A stretch of 64,000 bases of DNA. Origin: Actinomyces sp. UMB0138. GTDB taxonomy: Bacteria; Bacillota; Negativicutes; Veillonellales; Veillonellaceae. Location: positions 377,165 to 441,164 of the forward strand of contig NZ_PKMC01000003.1 of NCBI RefSeq assembly GCF_002849225.1, given 5' to 3'. A model generated the notes under the pieces. That model did no database searches. It was not told where the DNA came from and was given only the letters and a program-made list of their open reading frames with translations. Shown here in pieces: positions 8,114 through 16,462 of the stretch (position 1 is the first letter of the stretch; the number at the start of each line of letters is the position of its first letter). Made by a program: the position numbers and the translations under genes.

Positions 8114-9214
8114 ATGATGGCAACGAAGCACTCCAGCCGCACGACGGGCCAAAATCTGGCCGGCTGGCTATTCTTGAGCCCCGTCATTTTGATTCTGGGA
8201 TTGTTCTTATTCGTCCCAGTACTAATGGCAGCATGGGTATCCGTTTCCGACTGGGGAGGGCGAGGTTCACCCTTCAGCAGCAACGTTTCCTTCGTAGGCG
8301 CAAACAACTACGCCTCAATCCTTACCGACGGCGGACTGCCCACCCGCGACTTTGGCACCGCGCTCCGCAACAACGTCTACTACGTACTGCTGGTAGTGCC
8401 GCTACAAACCATCGTGTCACTAATACTGGCCGTCTTTGTGAACCAGCGAATCTTGAAAGCAAAAAGCTTCTTCCGCACCGCCTTCTACTTCCCCTCCGTG
8501 ACCTCCTCGGTAGCCATCACCGTACTGTGGTTATTCGTTTTCTCCTACACCGGCCCAGTCAACAAAGTACTGAGCTGGCTAGGAATACACGGGCCAAACT
8601 GGTTCCAAGATCCACGCGGCATCGTCCACCTTGCGCTATCCGGCCTCGGGGTAAATAAGGTAAGCGCCCTAGCCGACCACAACCTGCTAGGCATAAGTTT
8701 GTGGGACTGGCTTTCGGGCCCCTCCGTCGCAATGACCGCGTTCATTCTGATGGCCGTGTTCACCACCTCGGGCACCTTCATGCTCCTGTTCATTGCCGCG
8801 CTACAGGCCATCGGCAACGAGACCGAAGAAGCCGGAATGATGGACGGAGCCGGAGCCCTCCAACGCTTCCGGTACATAACCGTGCCGATGCTAAAACCCA
8901 CCGTGTTCACCGTGCTCACACTAGGTTTAATCGGGTGCTGGCAAGTCTTCGACCAGATTTATACGGGCACCCAAGGAGGGCCCGCAAAAACCACCCTCAC
9001 CCCCGCCTACCTATCCTTCAACTCCGCGTTCAACAACCAACAGTGGGGACAAGGGGCCGCAATCGCGTTCATCCTGTTCTTCATCATCGTAGCCTTCACG
9101 CTGCTACAGCGATTAATGCTCCGGGACAAAGACGAGGTTCGCCCACGCAAACGGAAAGCGCGAAGGCAGCAAGTCGCCCTCGCCAACGCCACAAGCGCGA
9201 AAGAAGGTAAGTAA
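8114..9214 (+). CDS. ABC sugar importer permease, MalF type
   Basis: Integral membrane subunit of the importer, 366 aa, about six or seven transmembrane segments beginning near residue 15. The cytoplasmic EAA loop (EEAGMMDGAGALQRFRYIT, then VPMLKP) that docks onto the ATPase is present in the C-terminal half. An Arg/Lys-rich C-terminal tail follows the last helix. Two in-frame ATGs occur at 8114 and 8117; GAGAGG lies upstream, and either could be used. The next gene starts immediately at the stop codon, implying coupled translation. No ATP-binding subunit is encoded nearby. Confidence 0.92.
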   Translation: MMATKHSSRTTGQNLAGWLFLSPVILILGLFLFVPVLMAAWVSVSDWGGRGSPFSSNVSFVGANNYASILTDGGLPTRDFGTALRNNVYYVLLVVPLQTIVSLILAVFVNQRILKAKSFFRTAFYFPSVTSSVAITVLWLFVFSYTGPVNKVLSWLGIHGPNWFQDPRGIVHLALSGLGVNKVSALADHNLLGISLWDWLSGPSVAMTAFILMAVFTTSGTFMLLFIAALQAIGNETEEAGMMDGAGALQRFRYITVPMLKPTVFTVLTLGLIGCWQVFDQIYTGTQGGPAKTTLTPAYLSFNSAFNNQQWGQGAAIAFILFFIIVAFTLLQRLMLRDKDEVRPRKRKARRQQVALANATSAKEGK

Positions 9215-10087
9215 ATGAGCACCGGTATTGTCAAGCCAAACGCTAAGACGGTGGGCGGGTTTGCAGGCCTGAAAGCACGCCACCTGCCCTTCTACCTGGT
9301 AGTGATCGCGCTTGCGATAGTGTACATTTCGCCGTTTTTGATCCAGATTTTTACCTCATTCAAGACCGAACCTGATGCCGCCGCTAACCCGCTAGCACTA
9401 CCGCAGCAGTGGACCACGGCAGCGTATGAGCGCCTCTTCGTCCACTCGGATTTTCCGTTATGGATCCGCAACTCCCTCATAGTTACCCTTCTAGTAACTG
9501 CAGGTAGAGTCCTATTTGATTGCATGGCCGGGTATGCCCTAGCACGCATTCCCTTCCGAGGGCGGACGCTCATGTATTCAATCCTGGTTGCCGTCATGTC
9601 CGTTCCCGCCGTCGTACTACTAATCCCGAAGTTCCTGGTAATCAAACAGCTGGGCATCTACGATTCCTTCGCGGGCATGATCCTGCCCCTTTTGGCAGAC
9701 GCGACGGGCGTATTCATTATGACCGGATTCTTCGCCTCAATTCCCAAATCGATTGAGGAGCAAGCCCGCATCGACGGAGCCGGGACACTGCGAACCTTCT
9801 GGTCTATCGTGATGCCGATGGCACGGCCCGCCGTAGTCACCATCATCATCCTGTCCTTCCAAGGATCGTGGAACGAACTGAATCACTTCATCGTCTCTAC
9901 CCAAGATTCGCGACTGACAACCCTGACCAAAGGGGTCGCGCAGCTGGCCTCCGGGCAACTATCGCAGGGCTCGCAATACCCGCTGAAACTGTCTGCCGCG
10001 CTGCTCATGACCATCCCTGTCGCAATCTTGTTCTTCACCTTCCAAAAGCAGATCATGAACTCCACCGCTGGCGCAGTCAAAGAATAG
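9215..10087 (+). CDS. ABC sugar importer permease, MalG type
   Basis: Second membrane subunit of the same importer, 290 aa, with about six transmembrane helices and the MalG-type EAA motif (EEQARIDGAGTLRTFWSIV, then MPMARP). The ATG follows directly on the TAA of the upstream permease, and AAGGTAAGTAA supplies the ribosome site. It ends the operon; a strong GC palindrome lies just downstream. With the lipoprotein and MalF-type subunit it forms a CUT1 transporter that must use a shared MsiK/UgpC-like ATPase encoded elsewhere. Confidence 0.92.
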   Translation: MSTGIVKPNAKTVGGFAGLKARHLPFYLVVIALAIVYISPFLIQIFTSFKTEPDAAANPLALPQQWTTAAYERLFVHSDFPLWIRNSLIVTLLVTAGRVLFDCMAGYALARIPFRGRTLMYSILVAVMSVPAVVLLIPKFLVIKQLGIYDSFAGMILPLLADATGVFIMTGFFASIPKSIEEQARIDGAGTLRTFWSIVMPMARPAVVTIIILSFQGSWNELNHFIVSTQDSRLTTLTKGVAQLASGQLSQGSQYPLKLSAALLMTIPVAILFFTFQKQIMNSTAGAVKE

Positions 10088-10094
10088 GCAGGCT

Positions 10095-10121
10095 CGTTGC
10101 GCGAGCGGCCGCTCGCGAACG
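10095..10121 (+). terminator. Candidate terminator hairpin after importer operon
   Basis: A perfect 16-base GC palindrome (10101-10116, centred on GGCC) is extended by CGTT/AACG arms across a small bulge. It lies 13 bases after the last permease. No proper T-tract follows, so termination is plausible but not certain. The remaining bases to 10344 show no gene; they should hold the promoter of the next operon, which could not be pinned down. Confidence 0.5.
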
Positions 10122-10344
10122 TCTTGTGCCCTATTCTGGCTGGACTTGGAAAAACGAACTACTCGCAGCACGTTTTAGACGCATTCGCGTATCACATTTT
10201 TGCTGGTTCGACCCGGTTTAGCATGCGATGTTGTAGCATTTTGGTGATCGCGGCTTCATTTGTCGCTGATTGCAGCGTGGTTTCTGACGGCGACTGGCAG
10301 CCACGTCTGCACTATTTCCCGTAGGTCCCTTGGAGCCTTGAAGA

Positions 10345-11874
10345 ATGAATGAAGATTCACCCCGTGATGGTGTCGGGCGTGCTAATGACGCGCAGCAGTC
10401 CGCTCACCGCGAGTTCCCTTCGCGTTCCTCTAGGCGTAGGCGAGCGGCGCACCCGCACCTGCATCACCGCGCCGGCCAGCAGCCGGGAGCTTCCCGAAAT
10501 TCCTCCGCGCCCCTAAGCGAGCAAGCCGAGAAGTCCGAGGCTACTGATTCACTACAGCCGCGCCGATCCTTGCGGTCCAGGGCTGCTTCTTTGTCGCGCC
10601 CTACCCTGCGCCCCACCCAGGCCAGTAGAGCGGCTTCTCGCCCTCACTGGTATGGCACAGCCGACCCGCGGGTTAAGGATCTATCTCCGGCGCAGAAAGC
10701 CCGCATCCGCAATCCCCGCCTATCAATGCGCGACCATGACGACGCCTACGATGCCACTTCGCCAACCACTACTCTGACGCACATGCCCGCCATTAAGCCG
10801 ATCACGGGTGCAACGCCGATTATTTCTACCAAGCGTTCTAATTCCAGCCCGGCTACTTCTTCCGAGGGCGACCCCGCCCCTTCGCGGGCCTCTCGCGCCG
10901 GGTCTAGCCCGGCAGTTGCTAGCGCACCGGCAGCCGCGAAGCAGGATCAGGATGATACTGGGGCGAAGGCTGCGCCACCCGCCGTGGCAGCGACTGCTGC
11001 GGCTTCTTCCAGCACGCCAGTTGAAAAGCCGGCCGAGAAGGTGGCTGGCGATGCTGGCTCGTCTGCAGAATTGAAGCGGCAGGAATCCCGCTGGTGGCTG
11101 GGTGCTTCAATCGTTGTTTGTCTACTAGCACTGATCGCGGGCGTTGTCTTTGGGTTCTTCAAGCTGGCGAAGCCGAACACGGAGGCGCAGGTGCTGCCTT
11201 CGGATAAGACCACGTCAGCTTCCGCTTCAGAAACGCCCTCGCCCTCGCCCTCGCCCTCGCCTGAGCCCACCCCGATCCCAACCGTGCGCACCACCGAGGT
11301 GCCTTCCGGGCTGAAGGGCACCTACACTCCGCCCGCGTCGACCGGACGAATGATCGCTATACCCGGCCAGAAGGCGGCACCCGAGGGCGACGGCCAGCAA
11401 ATTGCCTACGACCTGTCCTACGAGCAGGGCATGCCCATAGACCCGAATGTCTTTGCCAACTCGGTGCACTCGACGTTGAACGACAACCGTTCCTGGCCCG
11501 CCCAGGGCATGCGCTTTGTGCGCACTGACTACCAACCGCAAGTGTCGTTGCGCCTGGTCAGCCCCAACACAATTAAGAAGGAGTGCGCTGGCACTGTTGA
11601 TGACGGTTTCGCCTCGTGCCTGGTTGGCAACAGGGTGCTGCTGAATTCGGATCGCTGGTTCACTTCGGCTAAACCCTGGGATCAGGCCGGTGGCGGCCAG
11701 GACGAATACCGTGCCTACCTGCTGAACTACTTCGTCGGTCTAGCTACTGGAAAGAAGCAGGTTGATTGTAAGAAATCGGGCGAGGTAGCGAACGTGATGC
11801 AGTCGCAGACCTACGAACTGAATGGGTGCAAGCCTAACGGCTGGGTCAACCCCGACGCCAAGAAAGGCCAGTAA
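10345..11874 (+). CDS. Membrane-anchored DUF3152-like protein with degenerate metalloprotease motif
   Basis: Predicted type II membrane protein of 509 aa. Residues 1-249 are low-complexity, rich in Ser, Ala, Arg and Pro. One transmembrane helix spans about 250-275 (WWLGASIVVCLLALIAGVVF). A Ser-Pro-repeat linker leads to a C-terminal extracellular domain resembling DUF3152: MIAIPGQ, a lone disulfide-type CAGTVDDGFASC pair, EYRAY, VMQSQT, LNGCKPN. In DUF3152 the EYR segment is normally followed by an NHEvGH zinc-protease motif; here residues 461-466 read NYFVGL, so both zinc-binding histidines and the catalytic glutamate are gone. It ends two bases before cydA, suggesting cotranscription with the oxidase. 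Function unknown; domain assignment is from remembered family motifs. Confidence 0.75.
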   Translation: MNEDSPRDGVGRANDAQQSAHREFPSRSSRRRRAAHPHLHHRAGQQPGASRNSSAPLSEQAEKSEATDSLQPRRSLRSRAASLSRPTLRPTQASRAASRPHWYGTADPRVKDLSPAQKARIRNPRLSMRDHDDAYDATSPTTTLTHMPAIKPITGATPIISTKRSNSSPATSSEGDPAPSRASRAGSSPAVASAPAAAKQDQDDTGAKAAPPAVAATAAASSSTPVEKPAEKVAGDAGSSAELKRQESRWWLGASIVVCLLALIAGVVFGFFKLAKPNTEAQVLPSDKTTSASASETPSPSPSPSPEPTPIPTVRTTEVPSGLKGTYTPPASTGRMIAIPGQKAAPEGDGQQIAYDLSYEQGMPIDPNVFANSVHSTLNDNRSWPAQGMRFVRTDYQPQVSLRLVSPNTIKKECAGTVDDGFASCLVGNRVLLNSDRWFTSAKPWDQAGGGQDEYRAYLLNYFVGLATGKKQVDCKKSGEVANVMQSQTYELNGCKPNGWVNPDAKKGQ

Positions 11875-11876
11875 TA

Positions 11877-13487
11877 ATGGTATTTGACCTGTTAGCGCAG
11901 GGTGTCACCATACCGCAGGGGCTGCTGCAAAGCGCGGGGGACGGGATTGCCCCTGACAAGGGAGGCCTGGACCCTCTGACGTTGGCGCGTTGGCAGTTCA
12001 CGATCACCACCATCTACCACTACGTGATCGTGCCTATTTCGATCGGGCTGTCGCTCTTCCTGGCGATTGCCCAGACAATGTGGTTGCGCACTAAGCAACG
12101 CTACTGGTGGTCTGCCGTGCGCTTTTTTGGACCGATCTTCTTCGTCACATTCGCGGTGGGCGTTGCTACTGGCCTGGTCCAAGAGTTCCAGTTCGGCATG
12201 AACTGGTCGGAGTATTCCCGCTTCGTCGGCGACGTGTTCGGAACCCCGCTCGCGCTGGAGTCCTTCTTCGCATTCTTTGCCGAGTCCGTCCTACTAGGCC
12301 TGTGGATCTTCGGCTACGGCGCCCTCTCTCCCCGCCTCCACACGGCCACGATCTGGGGCGTCACCATCGCCGCCCACCTTTCCGCCTGCTTCATTATTGG
12401 CGCGAACTCTTGGATGCAACACCCCGTCGGAGCCGTCTTTGACGCCACCACCGGCCGCGCCGCATTGCACGGCTGGGCGGGATTCTTCGCGATTATCACG
12501 AACTGGACCCTGTGGACCGCCATCTTGCACGTGTGCGTTTCCTCCTGGATCGTTGCGGCCGCCCTCATTGGCGGCATCTCCTGGTGGTGGATGATCAAGG
12601 CCCGCCGCCTCAGCAACGCCCGCGCCACGCACGCCACTGCCCACCCCTCCCCCGAGCAGGATGCTCGCACTCAGGCCGCAGCTAGCGCTTCTAAAACCTG
12701 GCGTCCCCTAGTGCGATTCGCTTCTTGGGCGATCATTGCCTCCTCGGTACTGACCCTTCTGACGGGCCACCTGCAGGGCATCCAGATGGCCACCGAGCAA
12801 CCCATGAAGCTAGCCGCCGGTGAAGCCTACTGCAAGCCCGTCGAGGGCGGCGCCCCCTTAGCGCTGTTCGCCTTCGGCTCTGATTGCAGCAACATCAAGA
12901 CCTACGGTTCTATTCCGGGAGGTCTTTCGTTCCTGGCCACCGGCAGTTTCGATGGTAAAGTCCTGGCGGTGTCCGAGGTTGAAAAATCCTACCAGGACTA
13001 CTTCAGCAAGGCGGGGGCGGAACGTGGCCGCACCGAGTCCTACCATCCGCCCTTCATGCTGACCTTCTGGTCGTTCCGCATCATGGTGCTTCTGCAGCTG
13101 CTCGTGCCCGCCCTGGCAGTGGGTGCCCTGATTGCCACCCGTGGTGGCCGAGTGCCGAAACGGGGACGCTGGTGGGGGCTCGTCCTCTTGCCACTGCCGT
13201 CGCTGGCCGCGGTCGCGGGTTGGGTGTACACGGAAGTGGGCCGCCAACCGTGGATCGTTCACCCGAATTTCGAGGGTGGTAAGACAGACCTTTATCTGCT
13301 CACCAATCAGGGCCTGTCGCAGGTGGGAGTATCGGGTACCCAGCTACTGGTTTCTCTTATTCTTTCGACCCTGTTGTACTTGGTGCTTGCCCTGGTGTGG
13401 GGCGCGCTCGTGGCCAAGAAGGTGCGGGCCGGCCTGCCCAAACCCAGAAAGTGTCAGGGCCAAGCTAGGGAGTTGTCCTTCGAATGA
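11877..13487 (+). CDS. cydA: Cytochrome bd ubiquinol oxidase subunit I
   Basis: Haem-bearing quinol-oxidising subunit of cytochrome bd, a high-affinity terminal oxidase in the membrane (536 aa, about nine helices). Visible family signatures: LARWQFTITTIYHYVIVPIS (haem-ligand His in the first helix), GVATGLVQEFQFGMNWSEYS, VGDVFGTPLALES, NSWMQHPVGA, the His of ILHVCVSSW, and WSFRIMV containing the Met ligand region of haem b558. The Q-loop is of the short, actinobacterial type. It starts two bases after the upstream DUF3152-like gene and overlaps cydB by four bases. The cydCD exporter is not in the window. Confidence 0.97.
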   Translation: MVFDLLAQGVTIPQGLLQSAGDGIAPDKGGLDPLTLARWQFTITTIYHYVIVPISIGLSLFLAIAQTMWLRTKQRYWWSAVRFFGPIFFVTFAVGVATGLVQEFQFGMNWSEYSRFVGDVFGTPLALESFFAFFAESVLLGLWIFGYGALSPRLHTATIWGVTIAAHLSACFIIGANSWMQHPVGAVFDATTGRAALHGWAGFFAIITNWTLWTAILHVCVSSWIVAAALIGGISWWWMIKARRLSNARATHATAHPSPEQDARTQAAASASKTWRPLVRFASWAIIASSVLTLLTGHLQGIQMATEQPMKLAAGEAYCKPVEGGAPLALFAFGSDCSNIKTYGSIPGGLSFLATGSFDGKVLAVSEVEKSYQDYFSKAGAERGRTESYHPPFMLTFWSFRIMVLLQLLVPALAVGALIATRGGRVPKRGRWWGLVLLPLPSLAAVAGWVYTEVGRQPWIVHPNFEGGKTDLYLLTNQGLSQVGVSGTQLLVSLILSTLLYLVLALVWGALVAKKVRAGLPKPRKCQGQARELSFE

Positions 13488-14578
13488 TCACCACCTTGCA
13501 GTTCATCTGGTATTTCCTTGCTTGCGCCCTAATGGCGACTACCCTGGCGTTGGTTGGCCTGGATTTAGGTACGGGCATCGTGCTCGGACTGGTAGGCAAG
13601 AATGGGGACGAACGTGCCCTGCTTGTGCGCACTATTTCACCGCATTGGGGTGGCCACGAGGTCTGGCTGATCAGCTTCGTCTCAGCTCTGTTTGCCGCGT
13701 TTCCCGAATGGTATTCCTCGCTGCTGTCGGGCCTGCAAACCTACTTTTTGCTGCTGATTTTCGCCCTGGTACTGCGCGTGGTCACCATCGAGTGGCGAGG
13801 CCAGGTATCGGCGCGGATCGGCTCCCTACTGGATTGGGTGCACACCGCCTGCTCACTGGTGATCGTTTTCTGCTTCGCAATCATTTTTGCCTCCCAGTTG
13901 CGCGGCCTTCCGGTGGAGGTCATCAACCCGCGCGCCGGCGCCATAGCCGACCCTTCCATGGTCGATCCGAACGGCCCCGCAAACCCGGATTTGGCCGCTT
14001 ACGTCCACTCGGTCACCGGCTCGCCCTGGGCCGCGATAAACCTATTTTCGCTGCTGGGGGCCGTCGCCCTAATAGTGTACTTGGCGTACGTGGGTGCGGT
14101 GTGGGCGCTGCAGCGCATCACGTTTGAATGCGAACCGCAAGAGCGCGCCTTCGCCCTGCGCAGCCTGCTTGCTCCCTTCGCCGGCCTCCCCCTGCTCGCC
14201 TGGGCTGTGTGGGGCCAGCTTGCCTACGGCTGCTCCGCCCTCGGGTGGGTGCTTATCATTCTTCTAGCCGGGGCATTGGCGTTGCAGTTCGTCTTCCGAG
14301 GCCGCATCCTGGCCCTGCACGTTTCCCTTGCTACGGCACCGCTCGCCCTGGTTACGGCGTGGGTGTACGTTGCCGCCTACCCGGTGCTGCTGCCTTCTAC
14401 AGTGAACAAGGCTTACGATCTTTCGATCAATCAGGCCGCTTCTTCGGGGCCTGCGTTGGCAGTGCTGGTGGGGGCCGCCGCCCTCGGCATTCCGTTGGCT
14501 GGCGCACTTACCTGGTTCTCGCACCGCACTTTGGGTTCGCGCGTTGATTTTACGGCCATAGCCACGCCCTTCGAATAG
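13484..14578 (+). CDS. cydB: Cytochrome bd ubiquinol oxidase subunit II
   Basis: Partner subunit of CydA, 364 aa, about eight transmembrane helices. The N-terminus (LQFIWYFLACALMATTLALV, then GLDLGTGI) and SPHWGGHEVWLI, followed by FPEWYSSLLSG, are diagnostic of CydB. The ATG overlaps the cydA stop by four bases, the standard coupled arrangement for a stoichiometric heterodimer. A CGAGGGCG octamer and then a terminator hairpin follow the stop codon, closing the operon. Confidence 0.97.
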   Translation: MITTLQFIWYFLACALMATTLALVGLDLGTGIVLGLVGKNGDERALLVRTISPHWGGHEVWLISFVSALFAAFPEWYSSLLSGLQTYFLLLIFALVLRVVTIEWRGQVSARIGSLLDWVHTACSLVIVFCFAIIFASQLRGLPVEVINPRAGAIADPSMVDPNGPANPDLAAYVHSVTGSPWAAINLFSLLGAVALIVYLAYVGAVWALQRITFECEPQERAFALRSLLAPFAGLPLLAWAVWGQLAYGCSALGWVLIILLAGALALQFVFRGRILALHVSLATAPLALVTAWVYVAAYPVLLPSTVNKAYDLSINQAASSGPALAVLVGAAALGIPLAGALTWFSHRTLGSRVDFTAIATPFE

Positions 14579-14607
14579 GCCGAGGGCGGCCGTTGCGCCC
14601 CTAATGG

Positions 14608-14653
14608 CCTGGCCGGATCCTCGACGCCCCGCCCGGTCAGGCGGCCTTTCTAT
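14608..14653. terminator. Terminator between cydB and a convergent gene
   Basis: CCTGGCCGG (14608-14616) pairs with CCGGTCAGG (14633-14641), one G-T pair, loop of 16 bases. It is followed on the plus strand by CGGCC then a TTTCTATTT tract. It lies between the convergent cydB and the small membrane-protein gene. Confidence 0.6.
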
Positions 14654-14896
14654 TTAGCGGCGTTCCTCGTATGGGCTTTGGGATTGCTTCTCTTGCGGCC
14701 CGCGGGGCAGGTCCTTGCCCTTGCCAAATTTCCACACGCAGACCGCGGTGGTTGCGGTAGCCGCCATGAGTGCCGCAATCAGCACTCTAGCTTTCAAGGC
14801 GAACATGCCCTGCCCCATGGCAATCGACATGACCACCCAGTAGAGCACGAAGTCGAGCGCAAAGAATCCGACGGTAAAAATGATCGCGTTTTTCAC
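14654..14896 (-). CDS. Small membrane protein, two predicted helices
   Basis: Unrecognised 80-aa protein. Two hydrophobic segments are visible (about residues 4-27, IIFTVGFFALDFVLYWVV, and 33-54), separated by a short loop, then a hydrophilic tail rich in Lys, Glu and Arg. This looks like a small actinobacterial inner-membrane protein with its C-terminus in the cytoplasm. It is convergent with cydB and divergent from an amino-acid permease. No function can be assigned from the sequence. Confidence 0.6.
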   Translation of the reverse strand: MKNAIIFTVGFFALDFVLYWVVMSIAMGQGMFALKARVLIAALMAATATTAVCVWKFGKGKDLPRGPQEKQSQSPYEERR

Positions 14897-15056
14897 TCCT
14901 CGAGTCTAACTTTGACCCCCTCACATAGCAGCCAAGCAGCTGTTTCATGCGGAAGGCAACCCCACGCACTCACCAATAAAAAGTAAACGGTTTCCCAAAT
15001 AATGAAATACGTAGAGACTTAAGTCCCACCTCTGTGTTATGTTGCGGACCACAACA

Positions 15057-15074
15057 ACGTACAAGGGGGTACGT
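15057..15074 (+). promoter_or_regulatory. Hairpin presenting the ribosome-binding site of the APC permease gene
   Basis: ACGTAC (15057-15062) and GTACGT (15069-15074) are perfect inverted arms enclosing the loop AAGGGG, which is the ribosome-binding site of the gene starting at 15075. The purine-rich site would thus be displayed in a hairpin loop directly next to the ATG. The structure could modulate translation. Confidence 0.45.
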
Positions 15075-16439
15075 ATGGAAATACGTGGAGGACCAGAACG
15101 CCAAACTAGAATCATTCCGGCCGAAGCACAGGCAATGAATCGTGTGCTCGGCCTTCCTTCTGTGATCGCCTACGGGCTGGCATCAATGGGGCTGCTGGCA
15201 GTATTCACGATCTACGGCACAGGGGTAAAACTTAGCGACGGCCACTTGCCCGCCGCCTACATAATCGCTTTGGCAGCAATGTTGCTGACCGCTCACTCTT
15301 ACGCACGCATGGCCTGGGCTGTTCCCAAATCCGGTTCCGCATACGTGTATTCGCGCCTGTCATTCGGCCCGTACGTGGGCTTCTTCATCGGGTGGACCAT
15401 GCTGCTCGGATACATCTTCTTGCCCATGGTCAATTTCCTACTGACCGGGCTGTACCTGAACACCCTTTTCACTTCGATCCCACCGTGGATCTTCACCCTG
15501 ACATCAATCATCCTGGTCGGCATCTTGTCCATCGTGGGGGTTACCTGGGTGGGAAAACTAAACATTGCGCTTGCCGTCGCGGGCACCGCCATCGTAGTCG
15601 TCTTCGCAGTCCTAGCTTTTACCCACGCGCAGCATCTGAGCGCCGAATCGCTCATCGCTCCGATTACGCCCGAGGCCGGCTCCCTGGGAACCGTAATGGC
15701 CGCCGCCGCAGTCCTCTCTTTCGCCTTCTTAGGCTTTGACGGGGTATCCAACCTGGCCGAAGAAACAAAGAAGCCGCGCCAAAACATCCCGCGTGCCATC
15801 ATGCTCTCTACCCTGATCATCGGGATCTTGTTCTTCACAGTCGCGTGGGCCGGCTCGCAGCTGTACCCGAACTGGCGGGAGCTAACGAACCTGGATGCTG
15901 CAGGAACTGAAATGATGCAAAAGATCGGCGGGCCAATCCTGGCAACGGTCTTCCTGGCCATCTACGTTTTTGGCACCACCCTGTGCGGCACCGCCGCGCA
16001 GATGTCTGTATCCCGCGTGCTGTACACGATGGGGCGTGACGGCGTTCTGCCCTCATTCCTGTCCCGCCTTCACCCCCGCTTCAAGACCCCTTACGTGGCG
16101 GCGCTGCTAGTGTCCGCCCTGTCCCTGCTCGCCCTCGTGTTGACGCTTGACCAGTCGGTTTACATGATCAACTTTGGCGCCCTGGTGGCTTTCGCGGCCG
16201 TGAATCTGGCCGCCTTCAAATACTTTTGGATCGACCAGAAAAAGCGGGGCCTGCGCGCCCTCTTTTCTTTTCTTTTGGCCCCACTGGCAGGCTTCGCTTT
16301 TATCGCCTACCTGTGGAGCTCGCTGGAATGGTTCAGCTACCTGGTCGGGGCCATCTGGGTCGTCCTTGGCCTGGGCATTTTGGCCTTCCAAACCCGGGGA
16401 TTCACCAAGACTCCCCCACCCCTAAACATCGACGCGTAA
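15075..16439 (+). CDS. APC-superfamily amino acid / amine permease
   Basis: Secondary transporter of the amino acid-polyamine-organocation superfamily, 454 aa, about twelve transmembrane helices. Typical features are GLPSVIAYGLASMGLLAVF in helix 1, PKSGSAYVYSRLSFGPYVGF in helices 2-3, and FAFLGFDGVSNLAEETKKPR ahead of helix 7. The start at 15075 is chosen for AAGGGG at a good distance; the frame is open upstream to 15039 without support. Substrate cannot be read; the sequence resembles the putrescine-importer/cationic amino acid branch. An amidohydrolase follows 23 bases downstream, so uptake and hydrolysis of the same compound is possible but inferred. Confidence 0.88.
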   Translation: MEIRGGPERQTRIIPAEAQAMNRVLGLPSVIAYGLASMGLLAVFTIYGTGVKLSDGHLPAAYIIALAAMLLTAHSYARMAWAVPKSGSAYVYSRLSFGPYVGFFIGWTMLLGYIFLPMVNFLLTGLYLNTLFTSIPPWIFTLTSIILVGILSIVGVTWVGKLNIALAVAGTAIVVVFAVLAFTHAQHLSAESLIAPITPEAGSLGTVMAAAAVLSFAFLGFDGVSNLAEETKKPRQNIPRAIMLSTLIIGILFFTVAWAGSQLYPNWRELTNLDAAGTEMMQKIGGPILATVFLAIYVFGTTLCGTAAQMSVSRVLYTMGRDGVLPSFLSRLHPRFKTPYVAALLVSALSLLALVLTLDQSVYMINFGALVAFAAVNLAAFKYFWIDQKKRGLRALFSFLLAPLAGFAFIAYLWSSLEWFSYLVGAIWVVLGLGILAFQTRGFTKTPPPLNIDA

Positions 16440-16462
16440 TCACCTAACGGAACGGAAAAACA

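Noticed and set aside
11231..11260. Short tandem repeat of GCCCTC units as a possible repeat array
   Set aside because: It encodes a Ser-Pro linker in frame; only a few units and no spacers, so it is not a CRISPR or mobile-element repeat.
13132..14127. Plus-strand open frame of 331 codons across the cydA-cydB junction
   Set aside because: It is out of frame with two certain genes and is Arg/Pro-rich, typical of a shadow frame.
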